This document shows, piece by piece, positions 34,811-46,388 of a stretch of DNA of 64,000 nucleotides. Made by a program: the position numbers and the translations under genes. This stretch comes from Cololabis saira. Its lineage: Eukaryota; Chordata; Actinopteri; Beloniformes; Belonidae. The DNA is taken from positions 4,828,558 to 4,892,557 of the forward strand of contig NC_084597.1 in assembly GCF_033807715.1 (NCBI RefSeq). The letters run 5' to 3'. The notes under the pieces were generated by a model that saw only the letters and a program-made list of their open reading frames with translations, was not told the DNA's origin and did not search any database. The number at the start of each line of letters is the position of its first letter. Within the stretch, counting starts at the first letter, position 1.

Positions 34811-34994
34811 AGAATTACGTTTCTATACGGTCAAAACGTACAAAGACCGGGTCAAATACAGTATTACAAAAGTAATCTGTAACAATTCGTACGGTGAATT
34901 AAACCAATTTGACAATTCTATGCCACGGTGCCTGTTTCCAGGTCTGATTTAACACAACTGATGAGAATTACGTTTCTATACGGTCAAAACGTAC
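34811..34994 (+). repeat. 31-bp exact direct repeat, 153 bp apart
   Basis: 34811-34841 is identical to 34964-34994 (it begins AGAATTACGTTTCTATACGG). A related ACGGTCAAAACGTAC also occurs near 32516. Downstream of the second copy, GGGACGGAAGGCTAG (about 34998) repeats a piece of 33378-33392. Nothing gene-like is seen to 35710. Confidence 0.85.
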
Positions 34995-35714
34995 CCGGGG
35001 ACGGAAGGCTAGCTCGAATTACCAGGAGGCGGGGATCAATGGAATCAATGGAAAATTACTGATGGCTTGATGACTGAACCATGACATCCATTCTGTTTTA
35101 ATTTTTTCGTTTATATAGTGTATCACGTTTTTGGGGATTTTGGTTGGTCTTAACATTTAAATTTTAGTTTTTTGATTGCTGTGCTACAAACACATTTATA
35201 TGACAGGTTGATTCATCTCCAAAAAGAAGAGATATTTGAAGCATGCCACACCCGTGCAAGTCAAATTAATTGATTCTTTGAGTATGATATTTGAGTACGA
35301 GAAGGGGGGGTGGGGGTGGAAAGGAAACCTCAGGTCTGTTAATTTCTATACTGCACTAATTTCTCCCTTGATTCACAATCTATATCTGAATAATCACTAC
35401 TGCGGATGGAAATATGCTGATTAGGATGTATATGGAAGACCTTACCTGTACGTGATGTTGCATAAGCTGTCTATAGCAAACATTTTACTCGGGGCCCAGG
35501 ATTGGCCCAGTTGGACTTGCTGATGAAAGTTAAATTTGTTAATCACTCAGTGGACTGGACAAAGGGAAACATTGGATTCCCAATGGAAAGGACTGGGGAT
35601 TCAGCAACTTGTGTTTCTATGATGAAACCAGCCGTCTCTAATCTGGAGAGACTCCATATAGCACACTAAATTATACATGCGTCGAAATGGTGTGCAGAGG
35701 CAGGGTTGGCATAT

Positions 35715-36640
35715 TGAATGAATGAATTAAGTTTATTCAGTCATTGCAACACAAAACAACACCAAAAAAACATTGTACACAGCATTAACTTTTCATACAA
35801 AACCAAAAAAATGTGTTGAACAATAACTGAAAAGGCATAGGCAGAAGCAAACTGCTTATAAAAGCCTATCCTATATTAACAACTTTCTATTTTTGGCTAC
35901 CGACCTCCAGAAAACCAAAAAGAGAATAGAAAAGCAAAGAAACAACAAAAGGCAAAGAAACAATAGAAAAGCAAAGAAACATTAACAGATGGTCAATTGC
36001 ACTTATAAGCTTCAAAAATAGCTTTACAAACCATTTTCTTAAATACAAAAAAAGAATGACATGTTTTTAAATTTATGTTAGCATCATTCCAGAATTTAAC
36101 TCCAGTAATGGAGACACATCGTCTCCTTTTCATACCTTTTTTAGCCATTTGTACTGTGAAATTACAGACACCTCTAAGATTGTAACGAGTCTCCTGAATT
36201 GAAAAGAACCTCTATATTGGGTCAGGGAGCATTTTTGATTTTGCTTTAAACATAATTTGCATGATTTTAAAATAAAACAAATCATAAAATTTAATAACAT
36301 GAGAATTTAGAAAAAGTGGATCTGTGTGAGCGTAGTAATCAGCCTTATTGATGATACGTATGGCTCGTTTTTGAATTTTTATTATTGAATTTAAGGTGGT
36401 TTTAAATGTGGATCCCCACAATTCCACACAGTAAGATAAATAGGGAACAATCAATGAGTAGTAAATCAAATGCAAGGCCTTGGAATTCAGTACATTTCTG
36501 GATTTATACAGGATTGCGAGTGATTTTGAAATTTTCCCTTTAATATATTCAATGTGTTGTTTCCATGTTAACTTTTGGTCGATGACAACCCCAAGGAATT
36601 TAGTCTCATATTAATGCTTTCACTTTACAAAAACCATTGC
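35715..36640 (-). pseudogene. 5'-truncated LINE, RT C-terminus (L2/Rex1 group)
   Basis: Read on the minus strand from about 36600: FLGVVIDQKLTWKQHIEYIK, then YYSLIVPYLSYCVELWGS, KIQKRAIRIINKADYYAHTD and KIMQIMFKAKSKMLPDPI. After a stop at 36212 comes GVKFWNDANINLKTCHS near the 3' end. These are the thumb/connection and C-terminal motifs of a LINE reverse transcriptase. The catalytic palm motifs are missing, so the insertion is 5'-truncated. The 3' UTR ends around 35715 in an AATAAACTTAATTC-type sequence. No TSD was established. Confidence 0.75.
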
Positions 36641-37121
36641 TTGTTAATTTTTTGGCATTGTAAGGGTTACCGGTGTCACAAGTCCAATTAGGGCTGTCAG
36701 AAGTGTGAAATAACGATGATCTCTGAGACTTCATTATGTGTGGGTGCTAATAGGCTCGTTGGCGTGCAGGAAACACCAAACTGCCGGAGAAGTGGACACA
36801 AAAAATCCCCCTGCTAAATAGCAAAGAGGCGCAATTGAAAGAGCCTCAATTTCACCAGTTTTCTTTTTGTTATCAGTGATTAGAATAGAAGATAACACAG
36901 ATAACAACCCTCTCAGCCCTCTGGGAGGAGGTCCGTATCTGTGGAAGTGATAGCAACTGATACTGTCCATTTCATGGGGAGATGACATTCTAATTACACG
37001 ACTTGACAACACTAGAGAAATCTGTTCTGCACTAAAATAATACACCATCTGCATGTTAACACAGTAGTCCAGCCAAACAAACCACACGTCTGTTTCCTTG
37101 ACAGCATTCTGACTGATTCCC
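36641..37121. other. No recognisable feature
   Basis: A short open frame on the minus strand (36734-37123) resembles no protein I know. No repeat ends seen. Confidence 0.4.
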
Positions 37122-37303
37122 ATGTAAATTAGGGGTGTGAAAACAAGGGTACCTCACGATTTGATTCGATTTCGATTATTGGTGCCACGATTCTTCGATT
37201 ATTGTGATTTTTAATGCTTTTTTCCATACAAGATTGATTTTGTCTTCATCTGTGGCTACATTTGTAAATAAATAGCCAATCAATTAACTCAGTTCCTCTA
37301 ACA

Positions 37304-38101
37304 CAGGGATGGGCAACTTTGCAGTTGGTTAGGGCCACTAAATTTACCCAACTGCTCTGGAGGGCCACATGGTTTGTATCGGCGCTCTTGACATCACTCA
37401 AATAGCCCAAAATAGTCACAGATGTGATAAATAAGGGATATTAACAGTTATTATTCAAAGTAACTTGTTTTTATTTAATTTCAAATGCATTTAGTAATGC
37501 TTCTGTCAGCTTCATGCACTTTTAACACAACTGTAGACTGAGTATTGATGTAACATACAAAAATGCCAAAATTAGACAATTAATAAGGCTTCAATGAAAA
37601 AAATAATCATAAATGTAACTTCATGGCAGAGCTGGCCGCTCCGGTGTATTTGTCATATTTTTCTTTATGGCCATCGGTGGTGGCATAGTGGCGACGTAAA
37701 TTGAAATCTTTCATGACCGCTTGGGCCCGTAGGCACACTAAACACATTGGCTTGCCTTTGAATTCTGTGAAAAGATATTCCATTTCCCATCTTTGCTGAA
37801 ATGTACGGTTCTCTTGATCAATCTTTCTTTTAGGCATGTTCCTTGTTTTATTTTTTCCCTCCATACGAGTGAAAGCAGCAGGTAACGTCAGGTTCGGAGG
37901 TTGCGTCATGACGTTATATACCAAAAGGAGGTCTTGTCAGTAGTGAGAGCGCCCTCTGCTGGTTGACTGTTGTAATTAAAATGGCTCATGGAAAATTGTA
38001 TGTTTGCAACAGCTGAAAGCAATAACGTTTTATCAATATTCTGATATTGGCCGAGGGCCGCAGCGAGTGACGGTCCGAGGGCCGCCAGTTGCCCATAGTG
38101 G
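37304..38101 (-). mobile_element. Nested, internally deleted hAT element, 798 bp
   Basis: The left end CAGGGATGGGCAACTTTG and right end GCCAGTTGCCCATAGTG (decayed) are inverted. A perfect 8-bp TSD, CTCTAACA, lies at 37296-37303 and 38102-38109, inside the larger element. It keeps a coding remnant of its own transposase (37607-37924). Confidence 0.87.
37607..37924 (-). pseudogene. hAT transposase N-terminal zinc-finger fragment
   Basis: A 105-residue frame whose core begins PKRKIDQENRTFQQRWEMEY and continues through CLVCLRAQAVMKDFNLRRHY to HKEKYD. The C-x2-C...H pattern with FNLRRHYATTDGH is the BED-like zinc finger found at the N-terminus of hAT transposases and of domesticated relatives such as GTF2IRD2. 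It would bind the element's terminal DNA. The catalytic RNase-H-like and dimerisation domains are absent, so the element was internally deleted after this exon. The frame itself has no stops and starts plausibly at the MPKRK methionine. Confidence 0.7.
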
Positions 38102-38507
38102 CTCTAACAACACTCATTAAGTAAATAACAAGGTTTTTTGAACATTTGACATGTATTTTTCAAAGACACAAAATAATGTATTTTATGACTATGTAAACAT
38201 TTGCTCTTTGACTAACTTAACTTTGACCAGGGAAAGCTGCACTTGCATGAGAGCGCCCTCTATTGGTGGAAAACACTGAAAACGGTCAAGCCCTGGATTT
38301 AATGAGTTCATTAATTCAAGTAAACAAGATATTTACTTAGTGTAAACATATCTGCCATATTTCAAGTGAAAGATAAGTAATGTGCATTCTTGAAAATGAA
38401 ATGATTCAGCAGCTTATTCAGTCTGGAATAGGATAGGATAACTTCGTCACGTGACGCATCGCGATGCATCGACACATCGATGAATTGCACCCACCTCTAA
38501 TGTAAAT

Positions 38508-39689
38508 GGGACCTTGGATGCTAGAAGATCCACTCTGGACGAGAACAGCCACTTTTCAGGTATATGAATTATCCCCAAGGTGCTTAATACACATGCTGTA
38601 TCAAAGGTTCTGGTCAATAAGCAACAATTAATGAAGCACACAATCGCGTTAAAGATTTGTGAAACTATGAAGTAGTCGCTGCATGCACCCCCCCATTGTT
38701 ATGGAAATGAAATGGCAAGCTGTCAGTTATGTGCATGAATTATGACAGTCAGTTTATGACATGCTGATAAGAGTTGTTTCTTTGATGTCAGCAATGAGAA
38801 GCAAAAGCTTCCAGTCTGTGTTGGCTTAGACTGAGCGCGTTATCAAAAGAATATAACAAAATCAAGTAAACAACTCTCAGCTAATATGTATTTTTTTCCA
38901 CAATTATTTATAGATTTTCCTCTTGTGTTTTGGGTGTTGTAGATATCATATTGTGAAAAATCAGTGAAAATGACAGGTCTGAACATAACATGCATTTTTG
39001 CACGTTCTACCTTTTTTTCTTTTTCTCTTCCCTTGCAGAGACTTAAAAAATAAAAATGAATTATAGGAATGAGGAACATTCTTAAGAGAGAGAAAACTGT
39101 ATATTACAATCACTCAAGAAAAACTATGGGGCACTAAAATACATCAATGAATGACTCATTTTTTTGACAAGGTGGAGTTAAGAATCAAGCATTCCTCTGC
39201 GTGACCTTCACTTTTTGCTTCTGGCACCCTGTGAACTGCGAATCAAAGTAACTTCAAGATTCACATCTGGCCCTTTAGAAATAAAGATGAAAAAGTGGTC
39301 CACCCGTAGGCTTTACTTATACAAGTAGAAGTCTCCAGTGGTTAAAGGTTCTTTAAGATATAGACGGGATAAACTGAGAGATGGAAGGGAGAATTTGTCT
39401 TTTTCTTTTCTGCTGTCACTGCTGTCTAACAGTAAATGTCAAAGCTCACAGACCAAACTGAATTATATTCTTTGTTTGTACGGAGTACATAAATATATAT
39501 TAACTGAGCACCATGTGTGACGGAGCAGCAAATTGAGAGCGCTCAGAAGCGAGCCGTTATTGACATGGTCAAAGACAAGCTGGTGCTGCTAACTTAACAG
39601 GTTGAAGGTGAAATGTGAGTGTGACCACACTTAAAACTAAAGAGCTTGGTGGTAACTCATGTCCAGAGGTGTCAAGTAACAAAGTACAA
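38508..39689. other. No recognisable feature
   Basis: AT-rich sequence without coding potential or obvious repeats. I see nothing to annotate. Confidence 0.45.
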
Positions 39690-40098
39690 ATACCGTATTT
39701 TCTGGACTATAAGCCGCTACTTTTTTCATAGGTTTTGAACCATGCGGCTTATACAAAAGTTTCTATTCTGTGGATTTTTCTTCCACCGCTAGGGGGAGTG
39801 CTAACCGGAATTAGAATAAAAACTAAGACACTTTGAGAAAAAAGTCGAAATGTCGAGAAAAAAGTCAAAATGTTGAGAAAAATTCGAAATGTTGAGATTG
39901 AAAAGGAAAGGAAAAAGGAAGAAAAAAGAGAAAAAACGAATAAAAGACGAAATAAAGGAAAAAAAGAAGAAAAAAGAGAAAAAAAGGAAAAAAGAGAAAA
40001 AAAGGAAAAAAAAAAAAAAAAAAAAAAGCTCCAGGAGCCACTAGGGCGGCGCTAAAGAGCCGCATGCGGCTCTAGAGCCGCGGGTTGCCGACCCCTGA
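39690..40098. repeat. Decayed hAT-like repeat with GGGTTGCCGACCCCTG right end
   Basis: The right end reads GAGCCGCGGGTTGCCGACCCCTG (to about 40097), the same terminus as the element at 58840-59443, preceded by (GAAAAAAGTCGAAATGT)n. The left end is obscured by a piece of the CCGTATTTTC-type repeat (39691 onward, with ACTATAAGCCGC). No TSD found. Confidence 0.6.
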
Positions 40099-40253
40099 TC
40101 TAGGAGGAGTGAGCTGCCATTATTCTGGCGCCCGTGGAGCAATTAGGGTGAAGGGCCTTGCTCAGGGGCCCAAGGTGGTTTATCTTGGTTGCCATCCTGG
40201 GCTTGAACTGGGTCCTCCAGACCCCAGACCCCCTCTGTAACCACTAGGCTACC

Positions 40254-42208
40254 GTTTGGAACAAGGCTTTCTGTTTCCACTGACAAAGAACGGTTCCGGG
40301 CCAGAAAACCCGGTTCCAAGGTAGCACCAACTCTTTGCTGGGCTGGAGGAAAGAAATGACTGGGAGACGGAGACATTTTCAAATAAGAATGAATCTGGAT
40401 GCAGCAAATCAGCAGTGATCTGAGGAGGAGACAACCTGTCTTTTAGAGACGTGTCCACGGAGGAAGTTCAGGCCAAACTGGAGGATGCTATGCGGAAAAA
40501 GTCCGTATTAGCCTGATTTTCGCGCCAATGCAAACGCAGTGACGTACCGTATTTTCACGACCATATGGCGCACTGTGTGGAAAGGCGCACCCTCAGTTTT
40601 GTGTGTCATTTTTGGTTTTAAAACACACATACGGCGCACCGACCCAAAAGGCGCCGTCTACGGAGACGGAGCTGCACACACACGCGTTGCAAAACACACA
40701 CGCGCTAAAAATACAGCGGAAGCAAAACTTAGTTTGATATTTTATTTCACTTTTCACATCAATCAAACCCTTCAAAGGTTCATATTCTGTTTCTGCATTA
40801 AAGAATTAAAAAAAACCACGGGTTGCTGCACATAAACCTGTCTCAGCCACCAGCCCTTTTCATTTCACTCTGGCTGGAAAAGTCTGTTTAGGCAACGCTT
40901 TTCTTTTAAAAATCACCATAGCCGGCAGTTTCTGTCTATCAGCGTGGCAGGAGAGCACAAGAGTAAATAAACTTTTCATACCCCGTTGTGCTGCGGATCC
41001 CGCTCCGCTCCGCCCCCTCCCCCGCGCTGGACCGGGTCCCGGGTCCCGGGTCCCGGTCCGCCCCCCGCGCTGGTCCCGCTCACACACACGCGCTGTCGGG
41101 GAGCCGGTACCGGGTTGTATCCGACAGGAGCTCCGCTAATTCAGCTGCGCCAGTCCGAATTTCCAGACCTGTCTCAGCCACATGATCATCATCCCTTCAT
41201 CCAGCCCCCCCTTTTCATTTGTCCTTATAATGACTCCGGCTGGAAACGTCTTATGCAAAGTTTTTCTTTTAAAAATGACCATACAGTTTCTGTCCATCAG
41301 TGTGGCAGGCAAGCACCACATAAATAAGAATGTGTGTGTGTCGCGCCGCGAAAAACACACCCGCGCATGTCGGAGATCCGGTACCGGGTTTGTAACCGAC
41401 AGATTTGGCTGCAAATCTCGGAGGGTGAAGCTGATCCGACCTGAGACAGACCCCAGAAATCCCTGCTCCCAAAGCGGGCGGGAACCAGGTCGATCGGAGC
41501 CCGCTTGGGGAACCAGGAAGTCGGGCTGCAGCAGCGCCCATCACCGCGGCTTTAACCGGGGAAAGTGACCGGTTCCGACCGGGAGGAGCCCACATGGACT
41601 GGCTCCCGGGGAAAGAGCACCGGCATTTCAGCCGGATCTGCCCCGGGATGCGGCGATCGGACCCGCAAACCCACGGCAGGTGCATCTTCGGTTCCGACAT
41701 GCAAAACACACGCGCTGCAGAACACACACACACAAGTGTGCTTATTTAAATAGAGCGGAGCAAAACTTAGTTTGATTGTATTTTATTTCACTTTACACAT
41801 CAAGCAAATCCTTAAAAGTCTTCATCATCTGTTTCGCATTAAACAGCTCAGTGGAGTCTCATTCACGTCGCAACTCACGGGGGCTTCACCCGCCCCCTTC
41901 TCTTTTTACCATTCTCATGGTGGCCGGCCTTACATTACCGTAATTCAGGTAATAGACACGGCGCACTGTTTCATAAGGCGCCCGGCACATTTAAAAAAAA
42001 AAAAAAAAAAAAAAATGTGCGCCTTATGGTCGCGAAAATACGGTACCTGACGTTTGCAGTGACGTAACTGACTTTTGCAGTGACGTAATGACGTGGCTCC
42101 CCTTGGCACCCGAGCTGTGGAAAAATAAACCAGTTTTCAGCTGGTTCGTAAGTTGAACGAGTTGTGAACCAGAACCAGCCCTGGAACCGGTTTGGTGGAA
42201 AAGGGGTA
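40254..42208. mobile_element. CCTTTTCCACC-family repeat, copy C, broken by an inserted element
   Basis: The left part (40254-40545) matches copies A and B (AGGTAGCACCAACTCTTTGC, ATTTTCAAATAAGAATGAAT, AGACAACCTGTCTTTTA). The right part (42044-42208) has two or three TGACGTTTGCAG-type units and the end GGAACCGGTTTGGTGGAAAA GGGGTA. The left terminus is degraded. A 1.5-kb element is inserted at 40547-42043. Confidence 0.65.
40547..42043. mobile_element. CCGTATTTTC-ended element, 1,497 bp
   Basis: The ends CCGTATTTTCACGACCATA and TATGGTCGCGAAAATACGG are 28-bp-scale inverted repeats extending into the GGCGCAC motif. It is flanked by TA (40545-40546, 42044-42045), or by GTAC if the ends are trimmed by two bases. 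The interior contains a near tandem duplication: blocks at 40700-40975 resemble blocks at 41168-41330 and 41720-41850. A CpG-rich core (40984-41110, 41395-41660) has no coding frame I recognise. The TA TSD suggests a Tc1/mariner-like or similar superfamily; this is not established. Confidence 0.65.
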
Positions 42209-42215
42209 CAAGAGA

Positions 42216-43016
42216 CCTACCGGAGCTCATGTTTTTGTCTCTCTCCTGAAAACAGCAGGCCCTAATTGTAGAGTCCATCCATCCAACTTTTGATCATTTA
42301 AGGGAAATCTTGCAGATTCACTGACTCTATTTCTAATTTCAAATAGATTACAAAGACTTGTTGCAGCATCCAGACATTTTTTTCATGGTAGGCCTTGCAT
42401 ATTTCCGTAAACATAGCGCTAAATGATGTTCTACGTGAAAGCAAAACTCCTTCATGAAGACGAGCAACTGACAACTTTACTGGACTAATCATATTGGATT
42501 TCACAAAATTAGCAAGATTATCCACGCTCAGTTATCCCTGTCTTTGTCAACACAAAGTACTAACAGTTGCAAATGCATTACACAGAAATGGGATCATTTG
42601 AATGATATTAAAAGGAGGAATAAAACTTGTTGCCAGTGTTCCTTGAACCGTCTATGAATAGACATTTTTAAAATAAGCTGTAAAAGTCATGAATAAGTGC
42701 AGCACGTCAGCTGTTTTCTGTTCAGAGAAGCACTTAGCTCGGTTATGCAGTCATACCGGCGTTCCATGAAATGTGAATAATAAATTAGGTACAGCTGCTG
42801 TTTTACATGTCTTAATTATGCAGAGAACTTCTCTAAACTGGGACTGATCCTGTTGCAGCTGCGTGGTGGTTGCAGACGATTATTAAGACGTAATATTTTA
42901 TGTGTGTTTGTTCAATACGAGACAGACGATGAACGCGGTTACACACCAACCCAAACACACCAACATGTGACCAGAATCAAATGATTCAAACTACTCCTGG
43001 GTGAGAAAGCTCAGCA
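42216..43016. other. No recognisable feature, except a possible LINE remnant at the right edge
   Basis: At 42993-43016 plus 53706-53735, on either side of the L1 stack, the plus strand reads EKAQQSLYFLR-like residues, reminiscent of LINE RT C-termini. This is the probable target sequence of the L1 insertions and is too short to classify. Confidence 0.35.
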
Positions 43017-43098
43017 GAGCCTTTACTTCTTTTTTTTAAATAATGTTATTTATTATTGAGCATTAATAACACAGACACAGACACAAAAGGATTACAAT

Positions 43099-43861
43099 TA
43101 GGGCTGGGGATCGATTCAAATGTCAAGAATCGATTTGATTCTGATTCTTAAAATTCAGAATCGATTATCACGCTTTGATTCAATCCGATTCAATTCGATC
43201 CGATATTGATTTGGGTTAGTGTTATTAAAACTGTTTTTTCAGCTGTTGCATGAATGACTGTCTAGTTATGCAACATATTACTACTAGTATTATATTGAGA
43301 TTCAACAGCAAGTATTGCAGCTAATGATGCTGTAAGGACCAATCAGCTCCCAGAATGCTGATAGAACTGAAACAGAAACATCATGTGGGTCAGAATTACC
43401 AAACAGATCCAGGGAGGAAACAGAGACGGATGAAATCGCTTTTATTTTTTCCCACATTACGTTTTTATTTGTTCCATTTTCGGTCTATTTTGGTTTTTAA
43501 TTTTTGAGCATTTGGTTTTTAGCATTTTTTGCAAATGTAACCCCAAGACAGTATATAAAGTAATGAAATATAGACAATTTATGCAATTATAACCTAACAC
43601 TTTAATGTTTTCATACCTTTAAACATATTTAAAGACAAAAACATGGCACCAGTTATTCTCGTGTCCAACAAAACATTCCTTTTTTGGTTAAAAAACAAAA
43701 AAATAACCAAAAGTTGTAATGTAATTATGAAAAAAAAACATAAATAAATAAAAGAAAAAAAAAAAAAAAAAAATCGATCTTTAGACATTTGAATCGATTT
43801 TTAGGAATTAATATGAGAATCGATGTAGAATTGGGAAATCGATTTTTTCAACACAGGCCTA
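43099..43861 (+). mobile_element. hAT-like element, GGGGATCGATTC family, copy 1
   Basis: Starts TAGGGCTGGGGATCGATTC and ends CAACACAGGCCTA. The flanks ATTACAAT (43091-43098) and ATTGCAAT (43862-43869) match at 7 of 8. Highly similar to 44731-45388 in the same orientation. Non-coding, with many AATCGATT motifs. Confidence 0.88.
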
Positions 43862-44129
43862 ATTGCAATGCTCATTTTTATATTTTAACCCCCCTTCCCT
43901 CCCATCCCCTGAACAGGTTGGACACCTCAGCAACAGAATTGGAAAATTGAATAAAAATAAAACAAGAACAACATACAGCAGACCAATGATGACTAGAGCA
44001 AGTTAACATCCACATATATAACAAGGAAATTATGGCCGATAGACATTGAAACTTTGCACTAAACAAAACACGATTCACATGGATTTAATCACATATCAAA
44101 CACCAGTGTAAGTGGCTGCTATGCCGTAT

Positions 44130-44751
44130 CTAAGTGGGCACAATTCTAAGTTTACTGATATACAGTAACACCGGATCCCAGACACAGAAACATTTGTCCC
44201 TGGACCCCCTGAGAGTATATTTTATATTCTCCAACTGTATGAATTGCATCAGATCACTAAACCATAAAGATACTTTGGGTGGATTTTTTGACTTCCCATG
44301 CAATAATATTCTTCTTCTTGCAAGCAGTGTTGTAAATGCAATAATATCTTTATAGCTTTTCTTTAATGTTGTAGGTCTAATACCTGTAGTACCGAATATG
44401 GCCATAGCAGCATCGGGTTGGAGATCAATATTCAGCTTCTGACGATGTTTTAAAGATGGTGGACCAGTAATTTACCAGGGCAGGTCACGACTAAAACATA
44501 TGCGTTAAATCAGCAGGAGTGTTTCCACACCTGTCACAAATCGCATCTATGTTAGGATATATTTTAGCCAATCTTGCTTTGGAAAAATGCATGCGACGTA
44601 GGATCTTGAATTGTATTTTGTTTAATTTGGCACAGGAGGTTCTGTTATTTACTCTTAATAGAGCGCTTTCCCAAATGTCCTGCAAGTCGTCCCCTAATTC
44701 ATTCTCCCAATCTGCCCTGATTTTCATTAGTAGGGCTGGGGATCGATTCAA
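44130..44751 (-). pseudogene. L1-type ORF2 C-terminal remnant (relic B)
   Basis: Two frames on the minus strand resemble consecutive parts of the C-terminus of the intact L1 ORF2 at 46476-50279. 44751-44491 reads IRADWENELGDDLQDIW, then FSKARLAKIYPNIDAICDRC and ADLTHMF, compared with the FSKARLSQIYPS...CDKC...NLTHMF of the intact copy. 44405-44130 reads DIIAFTTLLARRRILLH, then ENIKYTLRGS. A frameshift or stop separates them near 44450-44490. The RT and endonuclease regions are absent. This is an older relative of the intact element in the same clade. Confidence 0.8.
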
Positions 44752-45388
44752 ATATCAAGAATCGATTCGATTCCAATTTTTAAGATTCAGAATCGATTAT
44801 CACGATCCGATTCGATCCGATTTTTTCGTTTTTTCAGCTGTTGCATGAATTATATGACTGTCTAGTTATGCCACATATTAATACTAGTATTATATAGAGA
44901 TTCAACAGCAAGTATTTGCAGCTAATGATGCTGTAAGGACCAATCAGCTCCCAGAATGCTGATAGAACTGAAACAGAAACATCGTGTGGGTCAGAATTAC
45001 CAAACAGATCCAGGGAGGAAACAGAGACGGATGAAATCGGTTTTATTTTTTCCCCATTTATGAGAATTTGGTTTTTAACATTTATGCAAATGTAACCCCA
45101 AGACAGTATATAAAGCAAAGAAATATAGACAATTTATGCAATTATAACTGAAAACTTTAATGTTTTCATACCTTTAAACATATTTAAAGGCAAAAACATG
45201 GCACCAGTTATTCTCCTGTCCAACAAAATATTCCTTTTTTGGGCATAAACAAAAAAGTACCAAAAGTTGTAATGTAATGATGAAAAAAAAAAAAAAAAAA
45301 TCGATCTTTAGACATATGAATCGATTTTTAGGAATTAATATGAGAATCGATTTAAAATCGGAGAATCGATCTTTTCAACACAGGACTA
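44731..45388 (+). mobile_element. hAT-like element, GGGGATCGATTC family, copy 2
   Basis: Starts TAGGGCTGGGGATCGATTC and ends CAACACAGGACTA. A perfect 8-bp TSD, TTCATTAG, lies at 44723-44730 and 45389-45396. It shares most of its interior with copy 1, including TTGCATGAAT(TATA)TGACTG and CCAAACAGATCCAGGGAGG. It interrupts the L1-type ORF2 remnant of relic B. Confidence 0.92.
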
Positions 45389-45596
45389 TTCATTAGGGTT
45401 GTGTTTTTAAAGGAGGTTATAGCGTCAATTATTCTTGAGATAAGTCTATTAAGCCTTTACTTCTTTTTTTATATCTTTTTATTATTTTATAATAGGAGCC
45501 CCGACAAACATTGACAAAACAAAACAAGAAAAAAAAACAAAAAAAACATCCAAACACAGAGAAAAATTAGACGCAGACAATGGTTAATAAATACAG

Positions 45597-45599
<3 letters not shown>

Positions 45600-45677
<78 letters not shown>
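45600..45677. repeat. (AT)n microsatellite
   Basis: About 39 AT units, flanked on both sides by ACAGTGAATA (45594-45603 and 45678-45687). Confidence 0.95.
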
Positions 45678-45681
<4 letters not shown>

Positions 45682-45739
45682 TGAATACATGAGATAACAG
45701 CAACATTTTGTAAATGGTCAACTCATTTAGTGAGTCATG

Positions 45740-46063
45740 TCAGTCCATATTTCCTCCCCCTAATTGATTTAGGAGTGGAGACCACAGTTCACGGAACATT
45801 TGTTCTCGGCCGTGTCCTTTGAGAGTTAGCCTCTCCAGTGGGAGGAATTGTATTATTTGTTCTTTGAACATTTCAAAGGTGGGCAGCTCTTCCCCTTTCC
45901 AAAGTAGAACAATACTTTTTTTTGCATAATATGTTATCGTAATTAGCAGTCTGTATTTCTTTGAGTCCATTCGTATTTCTGGCAGTTCATTTAATAAATA
46001 GGCACATGGGGATAAATCAAATTGTGTCGTCAATGCAGCTTTTGTAAATGAGTGGATAGAGTT
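45740..46063 (-). pseudogene. L1-type ORF2 extreme C-terminus (relic A, distal part)
   Basis: Reads TTQFDLSPCAYLLNELP, then LITITYYAKKSIVLLWKGEE, LPTFEMFKEQIIQFLPLERL and stops at 45740. This is the C-terminal tail of an L1-clade ORF2. It joins in sense with the frame on the far side of the intact L1 insertion (51883-52237). It is more diverged from the intact L1 than relic B is. Confidence 0.7.
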
Positions 46064-46345
46064 CCAAAATCCATTTAATTTTTTTTTTTTTTTTTTTTTT
46101 TTTTTGTTTTGATATTTTTATTAGGGGGTAAGGCACAGTTGAACAGGAATAAACAAAAAAAGATATAGAGTCTACCTCCTTTTTTTTTTTTTTGGATTAA
46201 GAACAGAACAAAAAATCCACACAAAATAATGACAAATACATGAAAATTATTATATTCTTATATATAAGTAATATTTAAGTATTAAAGCTAAACAGTATGA
46301 ATTAAAAAATAGATGAAAAAAAAAGAAAACAAAAAAAAAATCCAA

Positions 46346-46388
<43 letters not shown>

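Larger units (their letters stand above)
37130..38499. mobile_element. hAT-like element, 1,370 bp including a nested insertion, TAGGGGTG ends
   Basis: Starts TAGGGGTGTG and ends CACCCACCTCTA, with a perfect 8-bp TSD, ATGTAAAT, at 37122-37129 and 38500-38507. The subterminal regions carry GATTCGATTTCGATTATT and CGCGATGCATCGACACATCG motifs. About 806 bp of the length is the nested element at 37304-38101 plus its TSD copy. Confidence 0.88.
43031..45451 (-). mobile_element. L1-type LINE relic B (5'-truncated, two hAT-like insertions)
   Basis: A minus-strand LINE fragment whose 3' end is the T-run at 43031. It is bordered by the 14-bp sequence AGCCTTTACTTCTT at 43017-43030 and 45452-45465, as expected of a TSD. 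Coding remnants lie at 44130-44751. It is interrupted by two copies of the same hAT-like family (43099-43861 and 44731-45388). Confidence 0.75.

Noticed and set aside
40143..40253. tRNA-like or tRNA-derived SINE sequence (GGCTTGAACTGGGTCC)
   Set aside because: Resembles a B-box loosely, but I could not fold a cloverleaf or find an A-box at the right distance.
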